Below, in pieces: positions 1 through 10,311 of a stretch of DNA of 64,000 nucleotides (position 1 is the first letter of the stretch; each line of letters opens with the position of its first letter). The stretch is from Dryomyza anilis (taxonomy: Eukaryota > Arthropoda > Insecta > Diptera > Dryomyzidae). The DNA is taken from the NCBI GenBank assembly GCA_951804985.1, contig OX638130.1:116697593-116761592 (forward strand), written 5' to 3'. Under the pieces are notes generated by a model. The model ran no database searches, was not told the origin of the DNA, and saw only the letters and a list, made by a program, of their open reading frames with translations. A program made the translations under genes and the position numbers.

Positions 1-1028
1 TTCGGTATACCTGCGAAACTTATAAGGCTTTGCAGGATGACCCTGAGCAACACACGTTGCTCAGTGAGAATAGGAAAAGACCTCTCCGAGCCATTTCATA
101 CCGAACGAGGTTTCAGACAGGGTGACTCCCTATCGTGCGACTTTTTTAACTTATTGATGGAGAAAATAGTTCGAGCTGCCGAACTCCGTCAAAGCGGCAC
201 TATCCTCAACAAAAGTGTCATGCTGCTCGCATATGCCGACGATATTGATATCATTGGCAGGAGTACACGAGCAGCGCAGCATTCTCCAGATTGGAGAAAG
301 AGTCGCGTCGAATGGGTCTAGCGGTGAACGAGGACAAGACGAAGTTCCTTGTGTCAACAAGCAAAAAAGAGTCCGTGCGTCTTGGACAAAAAGCTGATTT
401 TGACACCCACAAGTTCGACATTGTGAAGGACTTCGTCTATCTGGGATCCAGCGTAAACAGCAACAACGACGTCAGCCTGGAGATCAAACGGAGAATAACT
501 CTTGCCAACAGGTGCTACTTTGGGCTCAGTATGCAATTGAGAAGCAGAGCCCTCTCTCGCCGGACAAAAATAACGCTCTACAAGGTACTCATCATGCCCG
601 TCCTACTTTATGGTGCAGAAACATGGACGCTGGCCTCCACAGATGAGAGAGTACTGGGAGCGTTCGAGAGAAAGATTCTCCGTAAAATCTTTGGCCCTAT
701 CTGCTTTGCTAACGAGTATCGAATCAGGATGAACCACGAGCTGTATGAGTTATTCGACGACATTGACATAGTCAAGCGCATCAAGATCCAGCGGCTTCGC
801 TGGCTAGGTCATGTCGAACGAATGGATGAAAACACTCCAGCCAAGAAGGTGCTTGAATCGAAACTCGAAGGTGGACAGCGTAGAAGAGGGCGTCCAAATC
901 TGCGTTGGAAAGACCAAGTTGAGGACAACCTGGCAACGCTTGGTATTTCTAACTGGCGTCAGCGCGCGCAAAGCAGATCCGACTGGCGCGGCTTCATCTC
1001 AGCGGCCAAAAACGACCCACGGTTGTAA
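1..1028 (+). pseudogene. reverse transcriptase C-terminal half, frameshifted
   Basis: The reading frame is open from the first base in frame 1 (beginning FGIPAKLIRL) to about 321, and from 291 to the TAA at 1026-1028 in frame 3, so one frameshift falls at roughly 265-295. Frame 1 carries the RT fingers/palm motif FRQGDSLSC (near 106-132) and the catalytic AYADDIDI box (near 228-251). Frame 3 carries the following conserved stretch (ESRRMGLAVNEDKTKF), the thumb-region PVLLYGAETWTL, and the C-terminal RLRWLGHVERM and RRGRPNLRWKDQ motifs. The protein would copy element RNA at a nicked target. The catalytic aspartates are intact, but the frameshift makes this copy nonfunctional unless it is an assembly error. 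Relatively balanced base composition contrasts with the A+T-rich surroundings. Confidence 0.85.
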
Positions 1029-1036
1029 GGGCCATT

Positions 1037-1080
<44 letters not shown>
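1..1080 (+). mobile_element. 3' part of an RTE-like non-LTR retrotransposon with a TAAG tail
   Basis: The stretch holds the C-terminal half of a non-LTR reverse transcriptase, then its stop, a 9-base spacer region and a pure TAAG tetranucleotide run (about 1037-1079, more than 10 copies). There is no poly(A) tail. Short tandem-repeat tails are typical of RTE-clade elements, and the C-terminal LGHVERM and RGRPNLRWKDQ motifs are also familiar from insect RTE-type proteins. The 5' half, including any endonuclease, lies left of the window or is missing. The clade assignment is inference from motifs. No target-site duplication can be judged because the 5' end is outside the window. Confidence 0.85.
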
Positions 1081-1081
<1 letters not shown>

Positions 1082-2030
1082 ATATATATATTATGTATCT
1101 GAAAAATAAATATCGCTGTTATAGATTTTTCTAAAAAAACTATTCTTGAAAGAATAAACTCTGAGCATTATCTTCGTTGAATTATTTCAAAGAAAATTTA
1201 AATTAAAGGAGAGCATATTTCTCTAAAATAAAGATAACTTAAAATAGACATGCTAAAAACTTTCATAACAAATTTTTAAAGGGTCTTTAATAAAAATCTA
1301 AATAATAATTGTCTCTGCAAGAAAATGAAAAACTGTCCCTAGGATAAATTGTGTCTAGAATAAATTGAAGAAAATTGATATAATTTAAACTCGTAATGTC
1401 AGCATAAGGTTTTAATTAACCCGGCAACTGTTGGTTTCATACAAAAACACAGAACTAGGACCGGTTCACTAACTCCGAGGAACCAGTCACGTACCTAGTC
1501 TAGTAGTCTAGTAGAAGTTCATGTCCCTGTGGGGCTGAAACAATTGTCACCCATAGGAAGTAAGTTGGAAAATAAATCTTCAAGGTACAATTGTCCTTGG
1601 AAGAATTGGCACTGGCAAAAATTGTGACTGGTAATAGATAACTCTGGGTATGTAAGATAAGAAAGAGTTAACTCCGAACAAATTGAAGCTGTGAAGAATA
1701 ATCAGCGAAGAATAAATACTTCCTGAAGAATCGGTATGTGTAGCAGTCAGAGTTTGTAAAAAAAAAGTTCCATCATGAGCGATATTTGTATTTTCATCAT
1801 TGATAAAAATAAACATTGATGATGAAAGTTATTTGTATCTTCAATTTTTCTCATCATCGAAAGATGACAAACAAAAGACCATTCGCGAATTCTCATCTCA
1901 TAAAGATGAAAATAAATGATGAGAAAAATGATGAGAAAACCAGTTGGGAAGTTTAGATCACATGGGAAATTTTAAGGTAGGGACATTATATAGTAGGTGT
2001 TATTATAATAGTTAGGATTATCAATATTAT
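1081..2030. other. A+T-rich intergenic DNA, no gene seen
   Basis: No supported gene. Between about 1290 and 1700 there are loose reiterations of AATAAATTG/GAATAA-like words, and 1770-1930 is rich in GATGA/TCATC words that could pair locally. No transposon ends are recognisable. Confidence 0.5.
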
Positions 2031-2666
2031 AGTCGGTCTAAGCCGACTATAAATACCCTACACATATGTGTGGTTACCATTCAAAGTTGTATATAGGTCA
2101 CCAGGGTATACGAATCCTGAAAATAACTACAAACTTTCAATCGTTGAAAAATTTTCATTCATTTGATACCCATATTTACAAATGGGTAGGTGCACCGAAT
2201 TTCGATTTTATTTTGGGAACCACAAGTCGTTTTTTTTTTTTGAGCATGAAGTAAATATATATTTGACCAAAAAAAGTTTACCTGAACACTAAACAGTAAA
2301 ATTCACCAGTAGATGTGTTTTATATGATAAATTTGAACATAAGTGGTCGGTTTATAATGGTCATAATAGACTGATCATGCCGATTTTCACTAACAGACAG
2401 CATAGATATATAAGTAATATAAATTAGAAGTTTCATTTATTTAGCTCTTCTAGTTTTTCTGTAATCGTGATTTCAACAGACAGACAAACAGACAGACGGG
2501 CAGACAAACGGACTGACGGACATCGATAAATCGAATCAGGAGGTCATGCTGATCGAGAATATATATATATATATACTTTTTCATATCGGAGATGCTTCCT
2601 TCTGGGTGTTACAAACGGCGTACCAAACTGAATATACCCTTTCACTCTTAGTACAGGGTATAAAAA
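2031..2666 (+). mobile_element. Helentron/mini-me (DINE-like) non-autonomous element
   Basis: The left end has a hairpin at 2031-2048 (AGTCGG, loop, CCGACT) followed by the ATACCCTACAC word common at such fly repeats. Near the right end, a GACA/GGAC proto-microsatellite (about 2477-2520) is followed by a conserved core (about 2521-2557) and a TA run (2560-2575). This GTCY - core - TA order is the hallmark described for dipteran mini-me elements, later grouped with DINE-1/Helentrons. A terminal hairpin follows at 2633-2662 (TATACCCT ... AGGGTATA), then A-rich sequence. No coding capacity remains, so this is a non-autonomous rolling-circle-type element. Family placement rests on recalled structure, not a search. 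Confidence 0.75.
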
Positions 2667-2769
2667 TGAGAATATGTGATAAATGATGAAAAAATTAAAA
2701 TGATGCGAAAAGATGACAAATGAATGATTGGACACATTTGATTGGTACTGGATGATATGATAAACAAAG

Positions 2770-3160
2770 GTTTAGACATGTCCATTGGAGAATGAGGTGC
2801 TACTGGACATGTCCAGCATGACATTGGGCAATTTTTCGATATGATTTGAAATGACACAGAAATGATTTTGGGCATGTCCATTGGAGGAAGAGGTGCTTCT
2901 TGAAATGTCAATGATGACCTTAGACAAAATTTCTCGTAAATTTTCGAATATTACTGCTTTGTCGACTATTTTTTTGTAAATTGGTGATTTCGAACATTGC
3001 GTTTTTTGTATCTTTAAGAAATTTGTTTTCGAAAATGTTGTTGTCTTGGTGGAAAATATTTTTCTGTTTTGTAAAATTTTGATTTCGAACATTGCGTTGT
3101 TATTGTCTTTCAACATTTTTTTTTCGAGAATTTTCGAATATTGTTGTTTTTGTCGAATAC
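2770..3160. repeat. degenerate tandem repeat of about 96 bp
   Basis: ACATGTCCATTGGAG recurs with a 96-base offset (2776 and 2872, the second with one change), GATTTCGAACATTGCG recurs at 2986 and 3081 (95 bases), and AATTTTCGAATATT recurs about 191 bases apart (2939, 3130). Together these fit roughly four diverged units. The overlapping minus-strand ORFs follow the repeat and have no coding signature. Confidence 0.6.
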
Positions 3161-3439
3161 ATTTTTTTAATACATTTAATACATTCTAACATTTTGTCGT
3201 ACAAACATTTTTTAAACAATTTTGTTTTTATCAACTTTTTTTTAATATGGAAACTGTTAGGATCGGAGATTAAAAAATTATTTAAACAAAGCATTATCTC
3301 TGTAAAAAAAAAACATGGTAGCGAGATGTTACTCATTACTATATCGCAAACTATAAACTTATATAGTATAAAGTTAATCGCACAAATGCCCAGCAATAGC
3401 AAAAATGAATCTGCAGACTACTAAGAATTCTTCCAGAAG

Positions 3440-3850
3440 CCCTACGACTTCGCGATCGGCTTGTTACCCTTGAAACAGTTGAAGGTCGCGCGCACGATCA
3501 ACGTCAACATCGACACCGATATTAACGCCAGCAACAATAGCAACAGTGCAGACAATAAAAACAACAACAATAATACGATTCACCACCATACAAAAGGATG
3601 TTGTTGCGGAACGCGTCGATCGTCATGTTCATCAACACGATAGGCGATATTTTGCGGCAGTTCTGGCAACTGGTGCTGCTGCTGCTTCTTCTACTTCATA
3701 TTGTGGTGGTTGTTGTTGTTGTTGTAGGGCCAGAGCGATAAAAATATAATTGTGCAGAATGGCAGGTTCAAGAATCTCCCACAATACAACAACAACAACA
3801 ATAATACTATATTGTTGTTGGTGTTGCTAACAATTTGTTGCTGATCTTGT
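3440..3850. repeat. AAC/TTG triplet-rich region
   Basis: Runs of AAC (near 3550-3580) and TTG (near 3705-3725), then ACA (near 3783-3805) directly followed by complementary TTG (near 3810-3830), make a potential hairpin. Short ORFs here are low-complexity Asn/Thr or Cys/Gly tracts and are not supported as genes. Confidence 0.5.
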
Positions 3851-3934
3851 TTATTTTATTATGGCTTCTAGAAGCTGTCAGTCGTACGCGTGCCCGAACG
3901 CAAACGAAAGCCGAAAACAAAGATCGCGACGTGT

Positions 3935-4310
3935 GGCGAAAAAAAGAAGAAGAAAGAGAAGAAGGAGATGAAGATCAACAAAAGGCGAGTTAGAAGACGG
4001 GGAAGCAGAAGGGAAAGTAGACAGGGACGAATGTGATGAAGAAGACGATAACGACGACGGGAAAGAAGATGGAAAATATGACGAAAAATAAGTAAAGAGA
4101 TGTGAAGAAGATGAGGTAGAAGACGAATAAGATGACGGGGGGAAAACGAGACAGTGGACGTGGAAGAAAACGATGACGTGCAATAAGGGGAAAGAAAACG
4201 ACGAGGAAGGAGAAGAGTATGATGTCGTCGAGAAAAACGTAGTAGACTACGAAGTGGAAGATATGGAATCGAACGGAGCAGTCTTTGTTGCAAAAGTATG
4301 GCATGAAAAG
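3935..4310 (+). repeat. purine-rich (GA) tract
   Basis: The plus strand is dominated by GAA, GGAA and GACGA words, so the minus strand is pyrimidine-rich and gives three overlapping Ser/Leu/Phe-rich ORFs in different frames. Having several frames open at once is expected from composition and argues against coding. A long homopurine tract can form triplex structures; that is general knowledge, not shown here. Confidence 0.5.
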
Positions 4311-4639
4311 AAGACCGTGTTGTCTGGTTTTTTTCGCGGCGAAATAGGAGTAGATGATGCTTGAGACTTGTATAATGAAGACGCGATCAGCGTGTTGCTG
4401 ATCTGCGCTGTAACCTACGTTGCGATGAGCAACACATTAAAGGTAGGTAAAACATTACTTGCTGATAGTCTAATGGCAACCTATTAGATGGTGAGTTACA
4501 CATATTTAGGTTAGATTATAATGATCGTGCGGGACCGTTTTTTTTTATATCTTTTGGTATAATTCGATTAATTGCTGCCCACACAATCGATATTTATGAT
4601 TTTGCATACCTATTTGACGCAATGCAAACTATTCAAAAC

Positions 4640-4870
4640 TATGCACCGATAAAAAAAATGTACATCATATTGATGAATTCCGTTCTTCAAACCATGATTC
4701 ATTGTATAGAAGAACCATTCATAATATTAATGACTAACAACCTCGATGTTATGAATATGATCGTAAATATGCCGAACGCTTGGTAACTGCCGAAAAAGTG
4801 TTTTTCAGTATGATGAACTGTATGTGATGAATGTGATGAACTTAACGTTTTATCATATTATTGAACAAAT
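4640..4870. mobile_element. MITE-like repeat, GATGAA...TTCTTCAAACC family
   Basis: TGTACATCATATTGATGAAT followed by a TTCTTCAAACCATGATTC block recurs in related form at 8155-8210 and 33755-33925. The left edge (CACCGATAAAAAAAATG) resembles the CAC...AAAAAAT tips of other MITEs in this window. The boundaries are uncertain. Confidence 0.45.
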
Positions 4871-4984
4871 ACGTAAAATACAACACTGGGTTTCCGGACG
4901 GGACATTCGTATGCTTAAAACTTGCATATCTCGAAGGAAAATTAATGAATTTACTTGATTATTTTTTTGTGCATGTAGTATTTA

Positions 4985-6240
4985 AATAGGACTAAACATC
5001 TGCAATTATAGAATTCTATACGGTAGATCAAAAGATATAAATAAAATAATGGGCGTTCGTGACGGGACAAAAACGTAACTAAATATCGAGGTTCATATGG
5101 ATATTCCAAAAAGTCAGCGAATTTTTCGTACAAATGATTTTTTAGAAATACTTAAAAAAATAGTCGAAATAACGTGCTTTCTTTGCATATTTACACTTTG
5201 TTCTTAAAGTTTATAGTTTTTTCATAATAAATCATAGAAAAATTCCGTATAGAAATTATCAGTACGATTTTTATTCTAACAATACTTTTTACAAACAATA
5301 TATTTTTTTGAATTATCTCTGAACATAGCTGAGACAATTTACTTTATTTTTGCATATATGCACTTTGTTCCTAAAGCTTACAGTTATTTCATAATAAATC
5401 GCAGAATAATTCCGGACGTTCCGTATAGGAATTTGCACCAAGATTATTTGCTAAAAATAATTTTATATAGGACAACATCAAAAATCATTATTACGAAATG
5501 AAAAGTGATGTACTATTCAAATTACCAGATTTAAAGTTTTTAATTTTTTTTTTGAAAAAAAAATTTTTTCTTTTTTAATTTTTTTTACGATTTTTTTTTT
5601 TTCGAAAATATATTAATTTCGGACTAACTTTTTTTCGTAAATTATAGAATTCTATATGGTAGATCAAAAGATATAAATAAAATAATGGGCGTTCGTGACG
5701 GGACAAAAACGGAACTAAATATCGAGGTTCATATGGATATTCCAAAAAGTCAGCGAATTTTTCGTACAAATGATTTTTTAGAAATACTTTAAAAAATAGT
5801 CGAAATAACGTGCTTTCTTTGCATATTTACACTTTGTTCTTAAAGTTTATAGTTTTTTCATAATAAATCACAAAAAATAATAAATCACGAGACAAAAACT
5901 TCCGTACAGAAATTATCTGTACGATTTTTACTCTAACAATACTTTTTAAATACAATATATTTTTTTGAAATATCTCTGAACATAGCTGTGACAATTTACT
6001 TTATTTTTGCATATATGCACTTTGTTCCTAAAGCTTACAGTTATTTCATAATAAATCGCAGAATAATTCCGGACTTTCCGTATAGAAATTTGCACTACGA
6101 TTATTTGCTAAAAATAATTGTGCATAGGACAATATCAATAATCATTATTACGAAATGAAAAGTGATGTACTATTCAAATTTCCAGATGTTTTTAACTTTT
6201 CTTTTTTGAAAAAAAAAAAAAAAATTTTACGATTTTTTTT
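4985..6240. repeat. two-copy tandem duplication, offset about 636 bp
   Basis: The segment beginning AGAATTCTATACGGTAGATC (about 5010) is repeated almost unchanged from about 5646. Shared landmarks include GGGCGTTCGTGACGGGAC, CCAAAAAGTCAGCGAATTTT and TTTGCATATTTACACTTTG. Inside each copy a shorter segment (CACTTTGTTC...CATAATAAATC) recurs once more in diverged form about 150-170 bases on. Identical minus-strand peptides at 4951-5133 and 5575-5769 are by-products of the duplication. Confidence 0.85.
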
Positions 6241-6830
6241 TTAGAAAATATATTAATTTCAGAATAATTTTTTTCGGACAAATTTTTTTTCTTCAGAAAT
6301 ATTTTTTTTTTTTTTTGAAATAAAATTTATAGGATTTTTATTAAGTAAATTTTTCAAAAATATTATCATATTGATGAATAGAAGCATAACTTTATCATTC
6401 CCACTAATAGAAACACATTTATATTTTACCTACGAATAAAAGCACATTTTGAATATCGCCACGAATAGAACAATATGGAATTTCAATACAGCTATTCTAA
6501 TAGACTGATTTGTTGATATTTAATGGATAACTGATATTCCAGCAACGTAATAGGAACATTTTTGGACGAAAATCAGTTTCAAAAATTATCAATTTCATAA
6601 TCAATTTCGTTTCATTATATCTTATCAAAATCATAAATTAATGGCTTTGCAGCCAATATTGATATAACGTATCATTTGGTTTTCGATTTTGCTGTGATCA
6701 TTAAAAATACCATATGATTTTGTTTAGCGTGAAATTTGAATTTTTTAAATTCCACAATTTTAGAAATTTATCAATTTGTTAAATTCCATAATTTCAAAAT
6801 CAATTATTTTAAATAATTTTGACATGCATA
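6240..6830. other. A+T-rich DNA, no gene seen
   Basis: Poly(T)/poly(A) runs and short reiterated words such as AATTCCATAATTT and TCAATTT. No gene or transposon end recognised. Confidence 0.5.
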
Positions 6831-7690
6831 ATATTTGTGCTTTGAAGATCGTATTTTGCCACGCTGCGATCAACAGATCATCGACCGTTTATGTCGCCCC
6901 ATGGCGTACGCACCGTCACATCACGTCACGTCACGTCGGCTCATGATATATGATGCGATAATTTGTCTTTTACAAATTTATTGGCTAATTGTTTGCCCAA
7001 CTGGCTGTCAGAAATTCGAAGCGAAACGGCCGACGTGAAGCGACCGACGCCGCCCAGAGCTAAAAATTGTCATTGGCTTATTTATCAAATTGTGGTGTGT
7101 CGCATCGCGTCGCGTCGAGTTGCCTCGTGTCACAAGATATATTTTAGTTGGCAATTTTGGGCATTAGCATTTTTAATAGGCGCACAATAAACAATGCTTG
7201 CGGTGGCATTAAAAATAGAAAATAATTTCGCTCGTCAATTAAGCGCAGACATCGAAGAAAAGGAAGACGGCGATGACGACGCATTTGACTGATAGCACGT
7301 GCGATGATACTCTGTGTGATATGCGCCCTGTGTGATAGACTGTGATGGCTGTGATGACTGACTGTGATATGCGCCCTATGTGATGCGTTGCGTTCCGATG
7401 GCAGTGGCGGTGGCGGGTGTGTCAGCTGCTTTGGCATTTCCTGACGCAATTTCTCTTTTATTTTCAACATTTTATTTATATTTTCTTTATTATTAGTATT
7501 TTTCTTTTTCATTTAAATTTTTATGCCAGGCATTCTTTTCTGTGCATTATTCCTTCTCCACTTTTTATCACACAGCTGTAATAATAAAGTAATTTATGCC
7601 GATATTAAATTCGGACGCCACTCGCGCCAGTCAAGTCATCGACATAAAAGCCGACTTTATAACTTGCTTTCGAATATAATGCGGTTTTAG
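6830..7690. promoter_or_regulatory. complex single-copy-looking region, possible cis-regulatory DNA
   Basis: Base composition becomes mixed, and no tandem repetition dominates apart from short CGTCA/CGTCG and TGTGAT/ATGCGCCCT reiterations (6915-6935, 7110-7125, 7310-7390). Homeodomain/forkhead-like words occur (TTTATTGGC, GTCAATTAAGCG, CACAATAAACAATG, GACTTTATAACTTG). Such composition in a repeat-filled fly intergenic region is what an enhancer would look like, but no specific function can be assigned. ORFs here are short and unconvincing. Confidence 0.25.
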
Positions 7691-8805
7691 TGCGCTTTTT
7701 ATTTTTAACTTTTATTTGTGCGCTATTTTTTGTGATTGTTGTTGTTGCTTTTAGTGTTATTGTCACGCCTTTTGCTTTTCTGTTAGTGACTCTTATTTGG
7801 TTTTTAGTTTTTTTATTTATTTTTTTTTTGTTTCGTTATAAAATATTTTGTTTCCTTGTCAATAAAAGGTACAAAGTTAAAATACTCTTAAAAATTTAAT
7901 CAATTTTAGTTTGTGGTTAAAACACCGTAAATTTTAGAGTTACTAAAAATAGAACTTTACATCAACACTGCAAAAATTGTTTTCAACATGTTGGAGAATT
8001 TCATACTTAGAATCAAGATTTGATATGGAAGAATAATTCATAGTAATAATGAATTCAACACAATTACTGAAAAAGTGTTCTTTAATTTGACAAAATTGAT
8101 GCACAGTCCTGGTTTCATCTAATGAATGAACAAATGCATATGAGATATACAAAAATATGTACATCATTCCGAAAAATTTTATTCTTCAAACCAAATTTGA
8201 GACTCTTAGAAGATAACACACCATTTTTACCATTTACAACATTAACGAAATTCTTTAAATTATTTTTGTTATTAAAATTAGTCAATATGATTAATTATAC
8301 TTCTCAACACGAAATATTTTTTCAAAAATTCAAATGCGGATATTGTGGTCAAAGCAAATAATGCAAAAAAAATCCCGTAAATCCAAAAATTCTCTGATTT
8401 ATGACAAACTAAAAAATTAACAAGTTTTTGGTCAACAAAAAAATCGACAAAAGTGCGAAAAAAAATTGTGGACATTTTGATTAGCTAGCCGTTCTACATT
8501 GCATTCCATTATAGCAAGTATTCCGGGCAACTGCTACAACTATGATAATTTGGTTTCGAGAGGCCATCTTCATAAATAGTAAATGTGAATCAGGACGAAA
8601 ATCAGGATTTATGGATCGTAAATTTGCGGCGAAAGTAAAGTGTTACAATCAATAAGAGATGTAGCAAAAAATATATTTCACATTTTCAAAAATTAGAGAT
8701 GAGATTTAAATTGAGATCATTTAAAGTTCCAAATAAAATCAAAAAAATGGATTAAAGATCCAAATAAACAAGCATTTGAAACCTGTTGAAACCCGTATAG
8801 AACCA
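7690..8805. other. A+T-rich DNA with a diverged MITE fragment
   Basis: Mostly T-rich then A-rich sequence. A 69-codon hydrophobic ORF at 7690-7899 follows a poly-T composition and is not supported as a gene. About 7960-8230 contains ATGTACATCATTCCG and TTCTTCAAACC words related to the repeats at 4650 and 33755. Confidence 0.45.
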
Positions 8806-9052
8806 TACACAGTAAAAAATAATCGACGTAAATATAGCAACCAATATTAATTGCATTCATAATCAATCCAGCAATGAAATTCACTAATTTAATGAAAATA
8901 TTTGCTGTTATTTATTAAATCAGCAATTCCGTTTGCTAATATGAATATTTGTACGTCAATGCAGCAAATAATATAATACAGTTACAGCAATTATATTTGC
9001 TAAACCTACGCCGACTAAAAAATTGCTGCATTGATGTACAAATATTCATACA
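8806..9052 (+). mobile_element. MITE, partial copy (AATCGACGTAAATATAGC family)
   Basis: Starts TA then CACAGTAAAAAATAATCGAC and runs through ATTAATTGCATTCAT, ATCCAGCAAT, AATTTGTACGTCAA-like and CGCCGACTAA landmarks, all shared in order with the fuller palindromic copy at about 34210-34576. The second inverted arm is missing here, so it is a truncated copy. Confidence 0.7.
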
Positions 9053-9565
9053 TTCATACTACATACTCTGTTTTGTTCTACTACGTAACTTTTTTAAGAA
9101 AATTATTATTGAAATGTTGGTCCTTTTCCTTACGACTTTATCGAAAAAAAAATACAGGACCTTATACAACTAGTTTTTCAAAAAACTGTAACCTCAATTG
9201 TCAAGACTAATACAGTATACCAACAAACATTAGTAATCCGTTATATTTTAAAGATATTTGAATTTAAACTCGAAAAATGTTGTTTTATTTTAGACTATTT
9301 TTGAAGATTTTTTTTGCATTAAAATTAGTCTTGTCAATTAAAAGAAAAACAGTTTTTAAAGTATTTTGTAAAACTATTTTTCAACCATACTATATATTTT
9401 CTTTTATTCTTAGTAGCGGGTGAGAACGTACCAAAACGACGATTGCTATTTTCTCAAAATGTTACAAAGTAGAAAATTAATGAGAATACAGTCAAAATCA
9501 GCACCATCTAATAACATAGAATTGATGTAAGGGATGTCCATGGCAAAAACCGTGTTGAATAGTGC

Positions 9566-9789
9566 TACACCCAGAAAAAAATACTATATAAATAATAGTT
9601 TTTTACTATTAAAAATAGTCAATAGGATAAATTATTATTTTAATCGGAAAATACCATTAAATACTAGAAAATATCATGACATTGCCATTGAGTTTATATG
9701 AAAAGATTTATTTTTTTTATACTATTGAATTAATATTTATCCCATTGACCAATTTTAATGGTATTTGAGCGAATTTTTTTCTGGGTGTA
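9566..9789. mobile_element. MITE with CACCCAGAAAAAAAT inverted ends and TA flanks
   Basis: The left end reads TA-CACCCAGAAAAAAAT and the right end is ATTTTTTTCTGGGTG-TA, a perfect 15-base inverted repeat inside a TA dinucleotide duplication. Imperfect pairing continues inward for about 70 bases (CAATAGGATAAAT against CAATGGGATAAAT). Length is about 220 bp with no ORF. TA duplication fits Tc1/mariner-like or other TA-targeting transposases; the superfamily is not determined. Confidence 0.85.
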
Positions 9790-9969
9790 TTAATACTCAA
9801 TCGTATCTGCCGATTTAAACCATAATATGTGCTATTGCTATTAAAATTGAAATTTTAAAATAAATAAAAGATAGTATTTTACAAAACAAGTTTAGTGTAT
9901 TTCATTCAATAATTGCCTAGACTAATTTCAATATACTTAAATATGAGTTTATTCCTAAACGTTTTTAAG

Positions 9970-10232
9970 ATATCGTCGTTGTAGAACGAAAAGTCATCAA
10001 ATACATTTTTATGAAAAACTTAAATTTCGAGTTTGTTAATTAATATTATAAAAAGTAATTGATGCTTTTTAAAAGTTAAAATATCAGTTGATAAATTTAT
10101 ATTTTCCTATCATGTTGCAAAAAAAATGGAGATCATCGATTAAAAATTGACAGATATATAAAGATTTTTGCAAATGCATATTTGGCATTTTGAAAATGTA
10201 TTTGGTGACTTTTCGTTCTACAACGACGATAT
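9970..10232. mobile_element. foldback MITE with 40-bp inverted repeats
   Basis: The left arm 9970-10009 begins ATATCGTCGTTGTAGAACGA. The right arm 10193-10232 is its reverse complement with a single mismatch in 40 bases. The 183-base interior is A+T-rich and non-coding. High arm identity suggests a fairly young insertion. No other copy was noticed in this window. Confidence 0.85.
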
Positions 10233-10311
10233 ATGGATCTAAAGTCTATTTTTATTTTAATTCAATTTAAAGCATTTAAAAACAAATGATAAACCACAAA
10301 TTAATTTCTGG

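Noticed and set aside
3868..4304. Ser/Leu/Phe-rich minus-strand ORFs up to 141 codons
   Set aside because: Three frames open at once over a purine-rich tract; no domain.
4951..5769. Repeated peptide MYEKFADFLEYPYEPRYLV as a conserved gene pair
   Set aside because: The two copies come from a tandem DNA duplication that extends well beyond the ORF, with the same divergence inside and outside it.
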